Below are positions 23,324 through 37,793 of a DNA stretch of 64,000 nt, piece by piece; the first letter of the stretch is position 1, and every line of letters begins with the position of its first letter. Source of the DNA: Formicarius rufipectus. Lineage: Eukaryota; Chordata; Aves; Passeriformes; Formicariidae. The stretch spans positions 56,278-120,277 of the forward strand of contig VXAU01001773.1 of the NCBI GenBank assembly GCA_013399695.1, written 5' to 3'. The position numbers were made by a program, and so were the translations under genes. Below the pieces are notes generated by a model, which was given only the letters and a program-made list of their open reading frames with translations, made no database searches and was not told where the DNA came from.

Positions 23324-24689
23324 CTGAAAATAAAACAAAAGAAAAGAGCTTTGAATCACTTTTACTAGTGCAGAGCTGGTGCTGAGCATCACTCACTACC
23401 ATCATGTGCCATGGGAGCAATGCTGGCATGGATACACAGTGGAAACCTAGGCATGGAGAGAGGTCGGGGCAGCCTGAACCTCACAATCCGCATGTGTCCT
23501 CTGCTAAGGCACATAATTATAGATGCTGTTGAGCTGTAATCAAACCCTGGAGCCAATAATGTGTGTCCCAGCAGAAGCCAGGTCACCTCTACCCTTGGGG
23601 CTCACCCCCAGGGAGATGCCACCACTGCACAGGGTGCACTGGACCAGCCGCATGGTGACACACCCCGGATGTGCAGACTGAGGCCATGCAAGCCAGAGGT
23701 GCTGAAGTGGGCACAGAGCAGTCCTGTGCCAGAGCTCTGACAGCAGCTGCAAGCAGGGGATGATGATGGCTGCATCCCCACAAGAACACCATGCGAACCA
23801 TCCTTGTGCCTCCCTGGACAAGAAAAGAGCCTGGCACCCAAAATTGACCCTGAAACAGACCAAAACCACAGGGTGCTCTGCTTTCACCCCAAGGGAGAGA
23901 TGCAGCTCATGGCAAGGGGTTCCCTCATCAAATCATCTCACCCTACAATTCCTGGTGACAGTGGGAACACGATCAAGTGGTGCACAAGGACTACACATCT
24001 GAGAAGAGGCTCAGCTCCAAGAAGCTCCATCCTTCACAGCAAAATGGGGTAAAAAGGGGAAAAATGCTGGGACCCAGTTACAAGTGTGGCAACAGCACCA
24101 GGTTTCTGCACCTCGACCCACAGCAATGCCAGTGCTGCAGGGGAAACTGAGGCAAGGTCTCACCCTGCAGAAATCACCCTGTTCCCATGCAAGGACACCC
24201 ACATCCAAGACAGCATCACGCCCAGCAACCAACACATCCCTCCCATCTATCACTCCTCCAGCCGGAGGGCAGTCGCACTGTCCAGTTTTAATCTTGCGAA
24301 TAAAGGATGACAAATTAGCTCAGGAACCACTCAAACTGGATCCTAGACCATGTGCTTGCAAGTGGATAAAGAGGTCAGTGAATCCCTAATGAGGCTGAAT
24401 GGGCAGGAGCCAGGGAATACGAATGAAGTTGCCTGCACATAACTGAATTTGCCTTTCAGTCAATAATCACAGCTGCCTGGCCTGGCTGAAAACAGGGCTT
24501 AATGGCAACAGCAAACCTCTCGATTCACCTTCCTGCCACAGTCTGCACCTGTATCCAAGCGGAAGGAATCTGAACACAAAGCAAAGCTGCGCTGCCCCAT
24601 GCAACTGGGGAAACGGTGAATTTTTTCCCAAAATAGCAAGTGCCCCTGTGCTGGCATCTCTGCAGGTGCCTGAGCAGGAACATGCTATC

Positions 24690-24862
24690 CACAGAATCAT
24701 AGAATGGTTTGCGGTGGAAGGAACCTTAAAGACCATCTTGTTCCAATGCCCTGCTATAAGCAGGGATACCTTTCACTAGAACACGTTGCTCCAAGCCCCG
24801 TCCAACCTGGCCATGAACACTTCTAGGGATGGTGGGGGGCAGCCACAGTTTCTCTGGGCAAA
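24690..24862 (-). mobile_element. CR1 LINE 3' fragment
   Basis: It starts CACAGAATCATAGAATGGTT on the plus strand, the reverse of the CR1 3' terminus, then GGAACCTTAAAGACCATC and CCGTCCAACCTGGCCATG. Minus-oriented and short. Confidence 0.9.
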
Positions 24863-27635
24863 CTGTTACAAGGGTCTGCAACAAGGTAATGAGAGGGCAG
24901 ACAAATCTCAACAAAGACCGAATTTCAGGAATTACGCTGGATACTCTCTTTCCCCATACTGCTGGACAGTGAAATCAGCCAAGCAGCACTGGGACTCCAC
25001 TGGCATCTGTGGATGGCAGAGCCGAAGCCGCAGCCAAATGACAGCTAGCCAGGAAAATCCTCTTCCGTCCATGTGCCACTTCTTAACAAAGCTAACAGGC
25101 AACTCTTCTCCCCCAGAGTGATCTTGTGGGAAAAACCTGTCCTAACCAGGTGCCAGCTCGGAAAATAAAGCAGGAAACCGAACACATGGTCCTGCAGTTG
25201 GGCACAAACCCTAGGTGACAGGGCTATGCCAGGCATCTCCAGCTTACCATCACAAGAGGCTGCAGCAACACCTGCAGAACACAAGAGGAAGTACTCCACC
25301 TTGCTCCAGCCCTGCAGTTTGTGCATGCATGGATGGACAGAGAGACAAACAAGGAACCATTTCACATGCAAGTTCCCAAGCAGCTTCCTGAGCACAGCCC
25401 TGCAGGAGCAGGGAACTTGAGATTCTGTCTTTTCTTGGATGCTGTGTTAAGAGGTGCCTTGTTGCAATTGGCCAGAAACAGCAAGGTGCTGGTGGTGCCA
25501 ATGCCAGGTGCCAAGGTGAGCTGGGTAACAGCCACTGCCTTGGTCCAAGGAGTATCACTCCTTTCTTAAACCCTCCAAGCACGTACTTGAAAACCAGTGA
25601 TGCCTGTACACGTTTCTGAGGACCCTAATTATTATTAAATATCACTGCTCTGACACAGGTGTTCTGTTGCCTTCCAGCAGCACTTTGGCGAGCCAATCCC
25701 TGCCCTGGTGGGGCTGGTTGTGGCCCCTCGGAGAACTCCAGCTGCACCAACCTGCTTGGCCACAGCCTCCCACGGGAAAGAGCACTTCCAGGGAAGAGAT
25801 GCTCCTCCCTCAGCTTCAAAAAGCAAAGTCACATGATGGATCTGGCTCCAGAGGGAGAACCGATGGAAAAGACAGGGATAACGTCAATGGGAAGTGCAGC
25901 AGGATCCCTGCATTCCCTTCCTATCCTGCAGGAGATCAGGACAAAAAAAAAAATCTGTTTCACCTGGCTGATTGCTTAGTATGGAAAAGAGAAAATCATT
26001 CAACAATAAAATAAAAAAAAAAAGACTGAAGAAAAATATGACCCAAGTAACATAGCAGAACTTTAAGGGATGGGAGGGGACAATATTCCTATAAAGCTTT
26101 TAATCATTTGTGGTCACAAAGAGCAGTGACAGTGGATTTAGAAAAGGGGAGAATAAAAGGGAGGGAAAAAGACTTCATAGCAAGTGCTAGGCTTATTTAA
26201 ATCAAATTAAGGGCTTGAAGTTGTTTGCCTAGTCAAAAGAAAGCAATCTTTAGAGAAAATAGGGTAAACCATTCTTACAGCAGTTCAGGCTGGCAACATG
26301 GACCAAGGTGGGCAGGAGGGATGCAGAGCATCCTGTCCCTCTTTCCAAGGCTCCACACACCTGTCCTACTGAAGTCCCTCCCTGGGACACCACTAAGAGG
26401 TTGATGTTCCTCTCCACAGGGCCCCAGACAGATCCCACCTCTGCACACTGGGTCCCATCCCCAGGGGCACAGGGACCATCACACCACTGTCACGAGGCCA
26501 AAATAAACATTTGCAAATTGTATTTACAGTTTTCCATTAAAAAAAAATATATGAAATTTTATTAACTATTTCTCCTTCCCAAAGGAACCTTGGGAGAACA
26601 GGGTGCTATGCAACTGCTGGCACAGGATGTCATCTCATGCTTGGCTCTTATGATACCTCCCTTGGTAACACTGGGAAAGATTAGAATTTGGCCCCGGGGG
26701 AGTTTCACTCATGAATCACCTGAATTGCAGCAAAGTAAAAACCGGGCACACAAGGAGGCTCATGAACCCATGTAGAAAGGGCTGGGGGCCACCCTAACCC
26801 TGCACTCACAGCAAGCATGTCCTCTCACCAGTCCCCTGACTACTGCCGTGGGGCAGCATCTCCCTAAAATAAACATCCTCCAGTCCTGTGCCCCACATCA
26901 CCATTTCCAAACCCCACAGAGCAAACAAAACAGGAAAAAAGTACTCACCAGGAAGCCAATGACAACTCTACCAAGGAAATTTCCCAGCAGAAAACTGTTA
27001 TTAAATCCCTCAAATTACATAGGTTCAATTAGGAGAAACAGAGGGGAGTCATATGATCCAGCAACTTGCATATTATGCCCAAGCCCTCGCAAAGACTGAA
27101 CTTAGAGGGTGCTCCTGGTCCTGACTAAAATATGAGAGAATTTTCATCCCTCTTCCTCCTCTTTTTTCAAGTCTTACAGGGATTTCCAGCTGCATGCCAC
27201 AACCAGAAGCAACAGCATCCTATTTATTAACCCAAGGTGGTGTTTTCAGACTGCCACAGTCCTCGAAGCAGAACCTCCACTGCCATCCTCCCCATGGCCT
27301 TCATCTTGCCATGAATGAAAGCTTTATTTAGTGTAAGCCCCCAAAATCTAATTCCTCAAAGGAAGCAGAGCATTTGTCCAGGACTCACAAAATTGGGCTG
27401 AACGTCTTGCTGGCTCTCCCCATGCGTTTCACACCTGAGCCACACTTGTCAGCATGAAAAAGGCAAGGCAATGACCTGTTTCTCGGGTATTATCTAGGGC
27501 CAAACCCAGTGCAGAGTGAGAGATGATGTGAGATGGGAACAGCCAAATGCCCAGGAGGACTGAGGACATCCTGCACCTGCTGCTTATTACACTGACTTCT
27601 ACCAATATTGGGAATGTTTGGTACCAATACTCAAA

Positions 27636-27775
27636 AGAATCATGAGATAGTTATGTGTGAAAGGATCTTGAAAGCCCATCTCATTCCAAAGCCCCTGCCA
27701 CGGACAGACACACCTTCTGTGAGATCAGGTTGCCCAGCCTCTCCTAAAATACTTCCAAGAATGGGGCATATTTGG
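27636..27775 (-). mobile_element. CR1 LINE 3' fragment, diverged
   Basis: AGAATCATGAGATAGTTATG followed by AGCCCATCTCATTCCAAAGC and CCAAGAATGGGGCA. This is a diverged, minus-oriented CR1 3' end. Confidence 0.75.
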
Positions 27776-28246
27776 TTTAAACTAATGAGGTTTTTTTCCT
27801 GCAGGTCTACTATATCTGAAAAGTGCACGTGAAGCATGTGAAGCACCTCCTGTACAGTGGACCTGGGAAGGACACCAGACCTCAAAACCATGTCAGGGGA
27901 AAGCATCCTCAGGCTGGTGCCCTGACCCAGTTGGTGGCTGCCACAGCTGCATCTTCAAGCTTGGCCCTTAAACTAGTGACTGCACCCAAGGCCGACAAAC
28001 TAGAGAGCACTGGCTCAGACCCACACCCAGCAAGGCAGAAGAGAGAAGCTGAGGAGCAGCAGAGTCCCAAAGAGATGCTGCCACTGCTATCTGATTGCTC
28101 TACTGAGACTGGAGCATCACTGTACGGGAATCCCTCTGTGCCTGCCAACCCAGAACATTTAAAAAGCCTCCGATGGCTCCCAGTTCAGGGAGCTGAACAG
28201 GAATTAAAATTAGTGAGAGTTTTGAGTATTCAGCACATTGTGGGTT

Positions 28247-28280
28247 AAAAAAGAAGAAAAAGAAAAAGAAAAAGAAAAAG
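28247..28280. repeat. AAAAAG microsatellite
   Basis: Five to six imperfect copies of a purine-only AAAAAG hexamer, followed by a short G run. Confidence 0.9.
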
Positions 28281-30852
28281 GGGGGAAAAGGATCATCACA
28301 CCGGTCCTGCTCACATCTCCATACAAGAGTGGCTGAAAATTATCTGCTTATTCATTTTTCCAGGAAAATTCTGCCTGTTGCTTCAGTGGTGCTGGTGAGA
28401 TGGTAGAAAGTCCAAATGAGCCAGACCCAGTTCCAGCAAAATAATAACAAGAAAAAAATAAAAAAAGCAATCTCTACGGAATAGAGGTAGGTCTTGAGAT
28501 GGATTACTGGCCCTTTGCCCTCCTGGGCAGAGAAGGGGCAGCCTAGCGGTATATTAAAGCACGGGAAAGAAGAGCTGAGAGTGGGAAATTTTTGAAAGTG
28601 GTACTTGGTTTTTTTGGTTACCTAAAAGGTTTGATGAGCCTCGGGATGTCCAGTACCACATACAGCTGTGTCCATTCCCCCCAGGACCAGCGCCCACAGC
28701 CCATCTGCTTAGAAGGCACCTCTAGCCCATGAACGTAACAAGATGACAGGGAATTTATTTGTAATTTTCTATTATGCCAGGAGGGCCTATCTGAAGGGAT
28801 TTTTAAAACTTAGACCAGCTTTGAAAGACATTTAAGCAACTAGCCCTGGCTATCATTAAACATGTTTTAAAATGGACCAGAAGTCATCCTGATTGGAGCC
28901 AGAGGGACAAATAATGTCTTATGCCAGTGCTGGGACTCCAAGCGAGGGATCTGTCTCTGTGTCCCATTCAGGGACATCGCTTTGGGGCAGGACCCACGCT
29001 AAGGGCTATCTCACTGATTAAGAAGAGGCAGTGATTCACAAGGTATTTCTCTGTCCCATTCCATCCCAGGGATTTTGGAGGTCCCTTTTTTGCAGGCACT
29101 TGTGAGCAGCAAGGTGCCCAGCAAGATGGGATCTGCTTGAGCAAAGAGTCCTGGAAACCACACCAGCCACAGCAGAGCAAAAGCCAGGGAAGGGACGAGG
29201 CTTGAATTTCCACCTGTGATTTTTTTTTCTAATTGCTTAAGCAAACACCAGTATCAGCGGAGCCAGTGGACACAACCAAAACTGTCTTGAGTGCAGGAAC
29301 ACCGTGGCACAACCCTGCACTTGCCAAATAACTGGCCTTTTGCAGTATTGGAGATTTCTGTTCTGCATGGGCAACTTGCTTTCACACACGCATGCTGCCT
29401 GGCTAAACCTGAATCCCTTATATCTAATTCAGCACCAGTCTTCAGCCTCTGTGGCTGCATCCTATCCATCTGGAGCCAGGCAGCTCACACCCATGCCAAG
29501 GTGATTTACTTCATCCCTAATGACGCCTTGTGCCCTAGCAATGCCTGGTTAGTAGGTGGTTGGTGAGTTGCAGGTGGGTTTTGGGGGACCACAGGTGCTG
29601 TGTCGCTGATGTGCTCAGTGTGAGAAGTGTCTGCTGAGGACACATCTACATTCCCCAAATGTGGCTGTTGGTGCACCCCCAGCCCCAAATCTTGCTGATA
29701 GCAGCAAGGCTGGGGGACAAAGCCTCCAGTGCAGTCTGGGCCACCCAACTGCTTCTGCCCAAATCTCCACTGTGCCAGTAGGTCTTACCTCCCTGCCTCC
29801 ATCAGCCTTTTCAAACCCTGTATCTTCCCTCCCTGCTCCTTTAAACCAAGGGCAGAACAAGCTCCCATCACAAATCACCTCCTTCCCTGTTTTATTTCAC
29901 ATAAAAAACCCAAGGCACCTGCTGAAAAAAGTCCTTACATACACAGTGGCACTATAACATTCATCACTGCCTCAACTCTGCTTTCCTGGATAATCTGACA
30001 CCTGCCATGGTTTAGTCCCACTTATAGAAGAAGCACAGAGCTCCCATGGGGGAACGTGTCTGCCACAGGAATTACACTTTGCATTCTGCTGCCACCTTGA
30101 TTTCCCTAAGCCCAGTCTAGGTGCACATCTTAATATAATATAGTAAAATTACACTAGGCTTCTGTATAGTGCAAAGAGAGACAGAAGAGGATCAAGTGCC
30201 CTTCAGAAGCTGTATCTCATCTCCCCTAGGATAAACACTTTCATGGCACGGCAGCTACTGTGGGATCACTCTGCTTGTGTAGCTCCAGCAGCATGGCTTT
30301 CAGTTCCAGACAAGTTTTCATGCCGCAATCTCACAGCAGGCAGGCACAGAAGCTTTCACTTCCAGCAATTGCCTCTTCATTTATTAAAAGAAATTTAAAA
30401 GAAAAAAAAGGGAAGGGGAAAAAAAAGTGTTAATCACATCATTCACACCATAGCAGGGAAGGATGCTGCAAGTACTATGCATGGAAAGCTGGATCCTGCT
30501 CCAGAAGCCCTGCATGAGTTGTTGGGGTCAGTGAGGCTGAGATGAGCTTCGTGGTGGACAGTGGGTGAGGAGAGTCACCCAGTTGCAGGGATCTGGATGC
30601 CTACATGGCTCCTAGAGTTGAGCCTCCTTCTCTAGGGGGATGCCCAGCCCCAAAACTCAGCCCACATCTGGGAGCTCAGCACCCCTTCCCATACAGCCTG
30701 GACAAAATGCGCTGCTTGGCACTTCCTAGAAGGAGAGGCAGGAGTGGGAGCGCAGATCTGGCACCTCATGTACCAAGACTCAGGTTGCACTTCCCAGAAG
30801 CTCTGGGCCAGGGGAAGCCAAAATTAGCAAGCTGCTAATTCTACCCCTTGGT

Positions 30853-30950
30853 ACTGGTCTAGTGGAAGGTGTCCCCCCCCATGCCAGGGGGGCTGGAACT
30901 AAATGATCTTTAAGGTCCCTTTCAAACCACACCATTCTATGATTCTATCA
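30853..30950 (+). mobile_element. CR1 LINE 3' terminus
   Basis: CTGGTCTAGTGGAAGGTGTC, then ATGATCTTTAAGGTCCCTTT and CACCATTCTATGATTCTATC. Plus-oriented, last 100 bases only. Confidence 0.9.
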
Positions 30951-33900
30951 TGATCCCTGGCCCCTGCACTGCCATGACTGCTGGTTATTGCAAGGATATG
31001 CCATCAATCTCTTGCTCAGAAAAAAAATGGGATTAAATGAACCCGGAAGCCACAGGACAACCAGCAAGGAAGGTCTTGGGGTTGGCACCAACCTGGGCTC
31101 CCAGCCCTGTACTCCCTTGCACCCCTCCATCGACACCTGAGTCCCACCCTGCACCACCCAACTGGGTGCTGGGGGTGGGGAAAGGCAGGCAAATCCCAGT
31201 TCCTAGCCCCCAGTTCAGCGGTGCCTAGATGCTGGGGTTATTTAAAGCCCAAATTTAACAGCATTCAGCTACTGGTTGCGTGATCAGGATAAAAAAACGC
31301 AATCCTAATTCCTGGCTTCCCCTGCCCCCCTAGTGCCTATGGCAACTGGTATCTGTCTCCTTGGAAACTAATCTCGTGGTATTTGAACAATGTACCAAGG
31401 GCCTTTAATCTCCCAAACACTGTAAATCTTTATTCTAGCCTGCTCTCCTCCTACCCCAAGAGCCAATATAAAAAACCTGTTGTTTTCTGTGAAGTCACCA
31501 AGAGCCCAGCTTGAATTTTATATTACACAGACACATGATTTTTTTTTCTTTTTTTTTCTTTTCCTCCCCACTAAATTATGGAAAAATCCCATATGCATGA
31601 TGCTTCACATGTCGCAGCCCTGGCTCCATATCCTGGTAGGGGATTTGCTTTCTTCAAGCAGTGCTCGAACCCCTAACCTGGCCATCGTCTCAACTGGTAT
31701 GTCCACTTTGTCCTTCTAGCAGGACTGCTCAAGATAATAATAACAGTAATCATCACCACCGTCATCATCTGAATTATCTAGCAAAAAAGTCCCCAAACAG
31801 CAAACACACAGAGAGCCTGGGCTGGGGACAATGAGTTCACAAGCACTTTGCAGAGGATGGTCCACCCCAGTAACCCAGATACTGTTGGGCATCCGCTCTT
31901 ACTCCCCAACACTCAACACCAATGCTTTTTTCTATTGCAAAGCTGCTGTTGACAGCACCAGTTCCTCCCCAGCTCCCATACAGGGTTAGGGCAGCCCCAT
32001 ACCCTCCTCACCAACCCTGTCTCACAGCTACCACTGCCTGTCAACTGCTTTCTGCTCTGCACAGGCACTTAACTCAGCATAAGGTGGTCCCTGATGAGAG
32101 CGGACACCTATCTCATTATGTTTAATTTTATCTCTAATATTTCTCTCTGGTTATTGGTGTTTCAGTACTAAGTATTCTCTGTGTTACAAGACAGCCTATT
32201 TGCTAATCCCAGGCCCGATTCTCTGCTCTACGTAAATAAACTCAATATGAAAATTAAATGGCTTTTTAAGGGGATGTAAGGAGGCAAAGAGATAGAAGCA
32301 TCCCTTCTCCCTTATTTTAACGGATGAGTCAAAAAGGTGATGGCAGGTACTGGATCACCCTGACCCCACAGTAGGAGCATACGTTTGGCAAGTCAGTGCT
32401 GGCTGCTCCTTCTCATCCTTGACCTCACACTGGCAATGGAGGAGTCACGGGTGAAGCTGAGTGCACACCTTCCCTGGTGTGACCCATCAAGAGAGGAAGG
32501 TGGAGGCAGGCAGTGGCAGTGCCACTGGGGAGGGGCAGCCAGCTGGGATTCCCCTTTCCTCCCTGGGCAGCCTCTGGCTGTGACACCAACGTCAAAACCT
32601 GCTGTTTCCCATTCAAAGCCTGCCTTTACCGTGGTACTATCAAGGCTTGAGATCACTACCACTGCCGGACGCCACAGCCCCACTCACCCCAGCCGGGGAC
32701 ATCACCTTCCATGGTAAGGTATCACACGAGGAGCGACTGGGGATGGCCACAGGTGGCTTTGGCTTCCCTGGGCTGCCCAGCACCCTGACTGGGGCAGCAG
32801 TGCCAGGTCCTGCTGCACTTCTCCTGCACCCCAGGAGCAGCAGCTTTGTGGCTCAGGGGTCCAAAAGGGTCCCCAGTGGCTGGTAGAGCTATGCCACCTC
32901 CAGCTGAGGTTCCCCCAATGGTGTCGCCATCCCCACAGCTCCTGTGGGGAGACTCCAGTGTCTAATACAGCTTGGATGCACACCACAAGATTCCACCCCC
33001 GCCCCATTCACAGGGGCTCAGTTGTTGTTTTTTTTTTAAATATTGAGCCTCAAGCACCATAAGCCTTGCTTGGTGCTCTGGTGGCAGCCAGTCAGGGACA
33101 GACAGACAGACAGATGGAACAACCACATGCAGGGACAGTGATCACACACCTGCTGGTTCCAACCTGCCGATTCCCCAGTGATGTCTCTTCCCCTTGGGGC
33201 TGTGGGGAGCTGCCCACACACATCGGTGCCTTCACCTGAGAAGGGCAGCGTGACATCCTGGGGTGTTCACTGTGGTTCACTGCCAGAGGGATTCGAGTTG
33301 CAGTGGGGTGGGGAGTGTGGCAGTCTAGGGCAGAGACAGTGGGAGCCTTTGATCCTGGCAATTGCAGCCATGACTCAAAGATGGCCTGGGTGAGGTGTTG
33401 GGGCTGGCCCCAGGGAACCCTGTGAGGACAGCTCCAGGCTGGCCAGGATGAAACCTGAAAACACAGTCAGGCCTTCTACCACATGTATCTGCTTGGAGTC
33501 ATCTCAGGACAAGGTGACCTGGCTGCTGACACCTCCTCCCTCCTGGGACTCCCTGGCACTCAGGCTCCAACATGGCAGCTTGGGACAGCATTTCTCTTCC
33601 CTGACACCTCAATTCACCCCAGGGCACATGAGATCCTTCTTTCACAGGGGAAAAATGGCCCAGATCAGCCCATGTCCCTATAACCCAGTGGGGGACACCA
33701 GCCTCTTCCCTGGCTTTGCCAGTGGGTCAACTTAGCTCCTTGAACTTGCAACCACCCAGACTGCCCTTGGCCCACTCACACCATCTCAGGGAGGATTAGT
33801 CAGGGAAATGACTGGCAGGGGGTCCCCCAACACCTACAAGAATGGGCCTCCAAGGACACCAATCCATTACAGTGCTGGCACTGCCACCATGTCATGTGCC

Positions 33901-36900
33901 ACATGACATGGCACATGGGGCCAGCAGAGCCTGAGCTCTCACAGAAACACATGTTCCCCTCTGCTAAATTTCAGCTTAATTCTCATTTCCATTGTGTTAT
34001 GAAACACATTATCTATTGAAACTAAGTCAACAGTTGTTTGCATTTACGTGTAAACACAGTGAATAATAAGAGCAGGGCCAGCATTATATTTGCATCCAAA
34101 ATGCTGCCTGCACTGCCCTCTCCGCCTGGCTCTTCTCCATCCCTGCAGCTAAAGATACAAGGATGCAGGCGCTAGTTAAAGCCAAGACCAGAGCAGTCCA
34201 AGAAGCAAAACCCCCCTTGTTTTCCCCCCTTTTTTTATTTTTGTGCAGCAAAAGAAGAAACATTCCTTTAAACCCCCACATCACACCGACATGCACACTC
34301 CTTCATCTCAGGACCAAATCGAAGCTCCTTCAAATTCCCAATGACACGCATATCTTGCTGGAGCTGCTTTGCGTAGCGCATAAATATTTATTTGCTTTTA
34401 ATCCTGCAAAGCAAACTTGCCTTGTGGCACATTTCCCTTAATCAGCAGCTCTGGCATCCAACAAAGCACTGAGAGAAGTGGCGTCCCAAATTCAGAGCCT
34501 GCTTTATGTGCAAGGGCAGGGGAAATAAGCACCCAAGGGCCAATATCAACCATCTCTTGGGATGCCCAGGGCAGGACTGGGATGCCAAAGCAGATGTAAG
34601 GCACTCTGGTTCCATGTCATTGGGGAAAACCAGTCTGGCTCAGGCACCCCATAAATAACAGAAAATAAATACATGTGCATCATGGTTTGGATGTGAGAGA
34701 TGGATTGATGCTGGTTTAGCTCTGGGCTGGTGACATTTCCGAGAGAGGTAGCACCAGGGGTGGGGTCTGATCCTTCTGAAGAAGATTTTTGGGGCTGAAA
34801 AAAGGGAGAGCACTTCGTCACAGGGAAGGCAGAGGGTATATGGCTTATTTTTTGGTCTCACTGTTTTTTACACACAGGTTGAAAAATGTGGTCATCCATG
34901 AGATGGGCAACAAGGGGCTGCACCACTGGGGATCAGCCTCAGCCCCTCCATCCCCCCAACTCAGGACATCGCTGAGCGCAGATCCATGCCCCAAGCCCTG
35001 TGGAGATCCCTGCAACCTCACATAGAATGAAACTTGTAGAAACTGATAAAAAATGAGGAATTTCAAACATCAAGTCACCCCAACACCAAAGGCCTCTAAT
35101 TACCTCTCATTTCAGCCAGGAGGATAGGAAGCAGCACACGCCTGCATTCATCCCTGCTCCACAGAGATCACAGCATTCACATGGTGACCCACACAGCCTG
35201 GGATGCAGGCAAGGGGTGCAGCAAGGGTGCTGTGCCTGGGGAGCCAGCAAGCACTCAGCAAGGCTCTTCGCTTCACGTGCAACCAGAGCGGGTGAACACA
35301 GAGCTACTTCGTAGTTGGCAGATAAATATTTAAATAGGGTTTATTTTGGCCACTGTATCTCATACTCTGTGAACCTGTTGATAGAGATGGATCCCCAAAA
35401 CCTCATTCAAAGCAAAACGCTGCTTTTCCCCAAGATGGGAGAAAGCACCTTAACCTCTGCCCATGGACACTGATTTGGGACTGGGAGGAGAAACCACCCC
35501 AGTCATCCTATAAGAGGCTTTCCCCAGGAGCGAATGTGATCTCACATCTCTCCATCATTTTCAAGGAGCCCTTCTCACACTCCAAAATCATGACCTCCTG
35601 GATATCAGCACCTTCAAAGAGAACTATTGCTCTGTTCCTATGAATGCCACTCCCAGCCCCCATACCTATCACCTCACTGTCAAGGACACAACTTGAGGTC
35701 GCAACCTGGCTCTCCACAGCATCCTTCAAGCTGCCCCAAATACCAAGGACAATAAAGAGACTCAAGCAGAAAGTGAAATCAGTACTGGGAAAGAATGTTC
35801 TGGGCTTAAATGTCTGTCATAGCATCACTGGTAAAAGTGGGTTAGTGAGGTAGGTAGGACAGAAAACCACACAGCACCACCCACAGCACATAGTTAAGAG
35901 GAACAGCGTTTGTTGCAACTTTTTCCATAGGCATCATGATGGTTTTCAGGCAGGGAGCACACAGTGGAGGCACAGGCTCAGTTCGGCACTCCCTGTCCCT
36001 GATACAACCACAAACACAGTGTTGTGGGGAAGAGGAAAAAGAAAGAGACCCCAGCACCAGCTGCTGCCATTCTGGTTTTGGGGTGTGTGGAGTCACGTGG
36101 ACTTGGGTCACCTGGCCATCATCAGCCAGTGCCAGAAGGAGAGTCGCTCTTCCACTGCTCTCCTTGCCTGCAGTCTCAACGGAAGACATTTCCCTTTCTG
36201 CTCTTCTGGTCCTGCACCTCCAAAGGACCAGCTCCAGCTGCTGACAGGCATCAGCTTCTCCCTGCCAATTGGGACAACATCACAGCACAGCCCACCTGCT
36301 GGTCTGGGCAGAGATGAGACCCCCATAACGTGGGAAAGCTGTATCCTGACGCATCCTCAGCAGCAGCTCCCCACAGCAGAGACAACTGCACATTAACTGA
36401 ATTTTCAAGTTTTAAATAATAAAGGATACCTAAGTGCTCCAGTGCACTGATGGCAACCCAGCATCAGCCCAGCAGTCCTTTCCAGGAGCGTGCTGCCAGC
36501 CATGGCTACAGGAACTTTTGGCCCCCTGGGACATACACTCTCTACACTGTACAACGGCATCACTGTGTCAGGTCCATAGTGCACCCAAAGGTGAGAGAGT
36601 GTTGAAATATGCATATTGCTTACAGGGAAAAAAAAATCAACCAAAAGGCAAAAAATACATTCAGGGATCCTATGCTGCTAGGGGAGAGAGAAATAAACCG
36701 GGGGGCGGAAGTCTGTTGGGGAATGAAGACCCAAGCTGAGAAGCTGATGTTCAGACAACACTGAGATGAGGCGCAGAGGGGAGCCAACTATCACCCTTGT
36801 CAGATGCAAAAGTAGTAGAAACTTTTGCATCACTGCAGGAGCTTGTTTTTATCACGGACATCCTTGCACAGGCAGTGATAGGGCTGGATTTCTTCAGGTG

Positions 36901-37644
36901 TAATTCCCATGAAGATAAATACCTTGTTTTTCAACAAGCGGTGGCATAATACGTAAATTTCAACAGCAAATGCAGGAAACCAAGAGGTTTTCAAGAGTGC
37001 ATATAGTCCTCAGAAGGGTGGCATAGGGAAAGTTAGCAGGTGGCTCTGGGAAGATGATGTTGATGAGATGTGGGACCGATTTTGTGCTCTCCAATGGAAT
37101 AAACTTTTGAGCGAGTGGGGCAAAAAATTGGCCTACCTAAGTGATAAATATTTGAGAGACCCAGGATGAAGGTGAAATTGGATGCTACTTGCCCTTCCTG
37201 GAAGTGGGATCCAGCAAGGAGCCATGAGAAGGGCATAGGTGGATGCTGGATCCATCCTAGAGCCAGGTCTTCACTCTGAGAGCTCTCATGGAAAGCAATG
37301 AGGCTGCACTGCAATGGGTTGTTCAGCTCATGGCATGGGTCACTTACATGTGTTTTATTCTCCACACTTTAAAAATAAATAATACAACCTGACACTAATT
37401 CTAATAAACATCTAGTGTCGTGTTAATAGTCACTTCCCACCCCCTTCTGCCCGCAGATCTGTACTAAGAGCACTGGGGCACTCAGCTTGAGCTGTGCTGC
37501 TTCATAGGGGTTCTGATGTCCAGCATGCTCCTCTCCCAGCCCGGCACTTGTGGGGCAGTGGCGGCAGGAGACTGGCAAGTGCAGTGAACCCCAGCTAACC
37601 CACTACCTTTGATGGGAACAGGCAGCCCAGATAAGCTGTGGCTG

Positions 37645-37793
37645 TCCCACTCATGGAGGTGCTCAAGGCCAGGTTGGATGGGGCTTGGAGCAACCTGGTC
37701 TAGTGGAAGGTGTCCCTGCCCACAGCAGGAGGTTGGATCAAGATGGTCTTTAAGGTTCCTTTCAACTCAAGCCATTCTATGGTTCTATGATTC
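37645..37793 (+). mobile_element. CR1 LINE 3' terminus
   Basis: GCTCAAGGCCAGGTTGGATG, CTAGTGGAAGGTGTCCCTGC and GCCATTCTATGGTTCTATGA. Plus-oriented and well conserved. Confidence 0.92.

Noticed and set aside
32385..33007. Overlapping frames near 32.4-33.0 kb as a possible novel exon cluster
   Set aside because: Open on both strands, no motif, no convincing splice sites that preserve a protein; probably composition.
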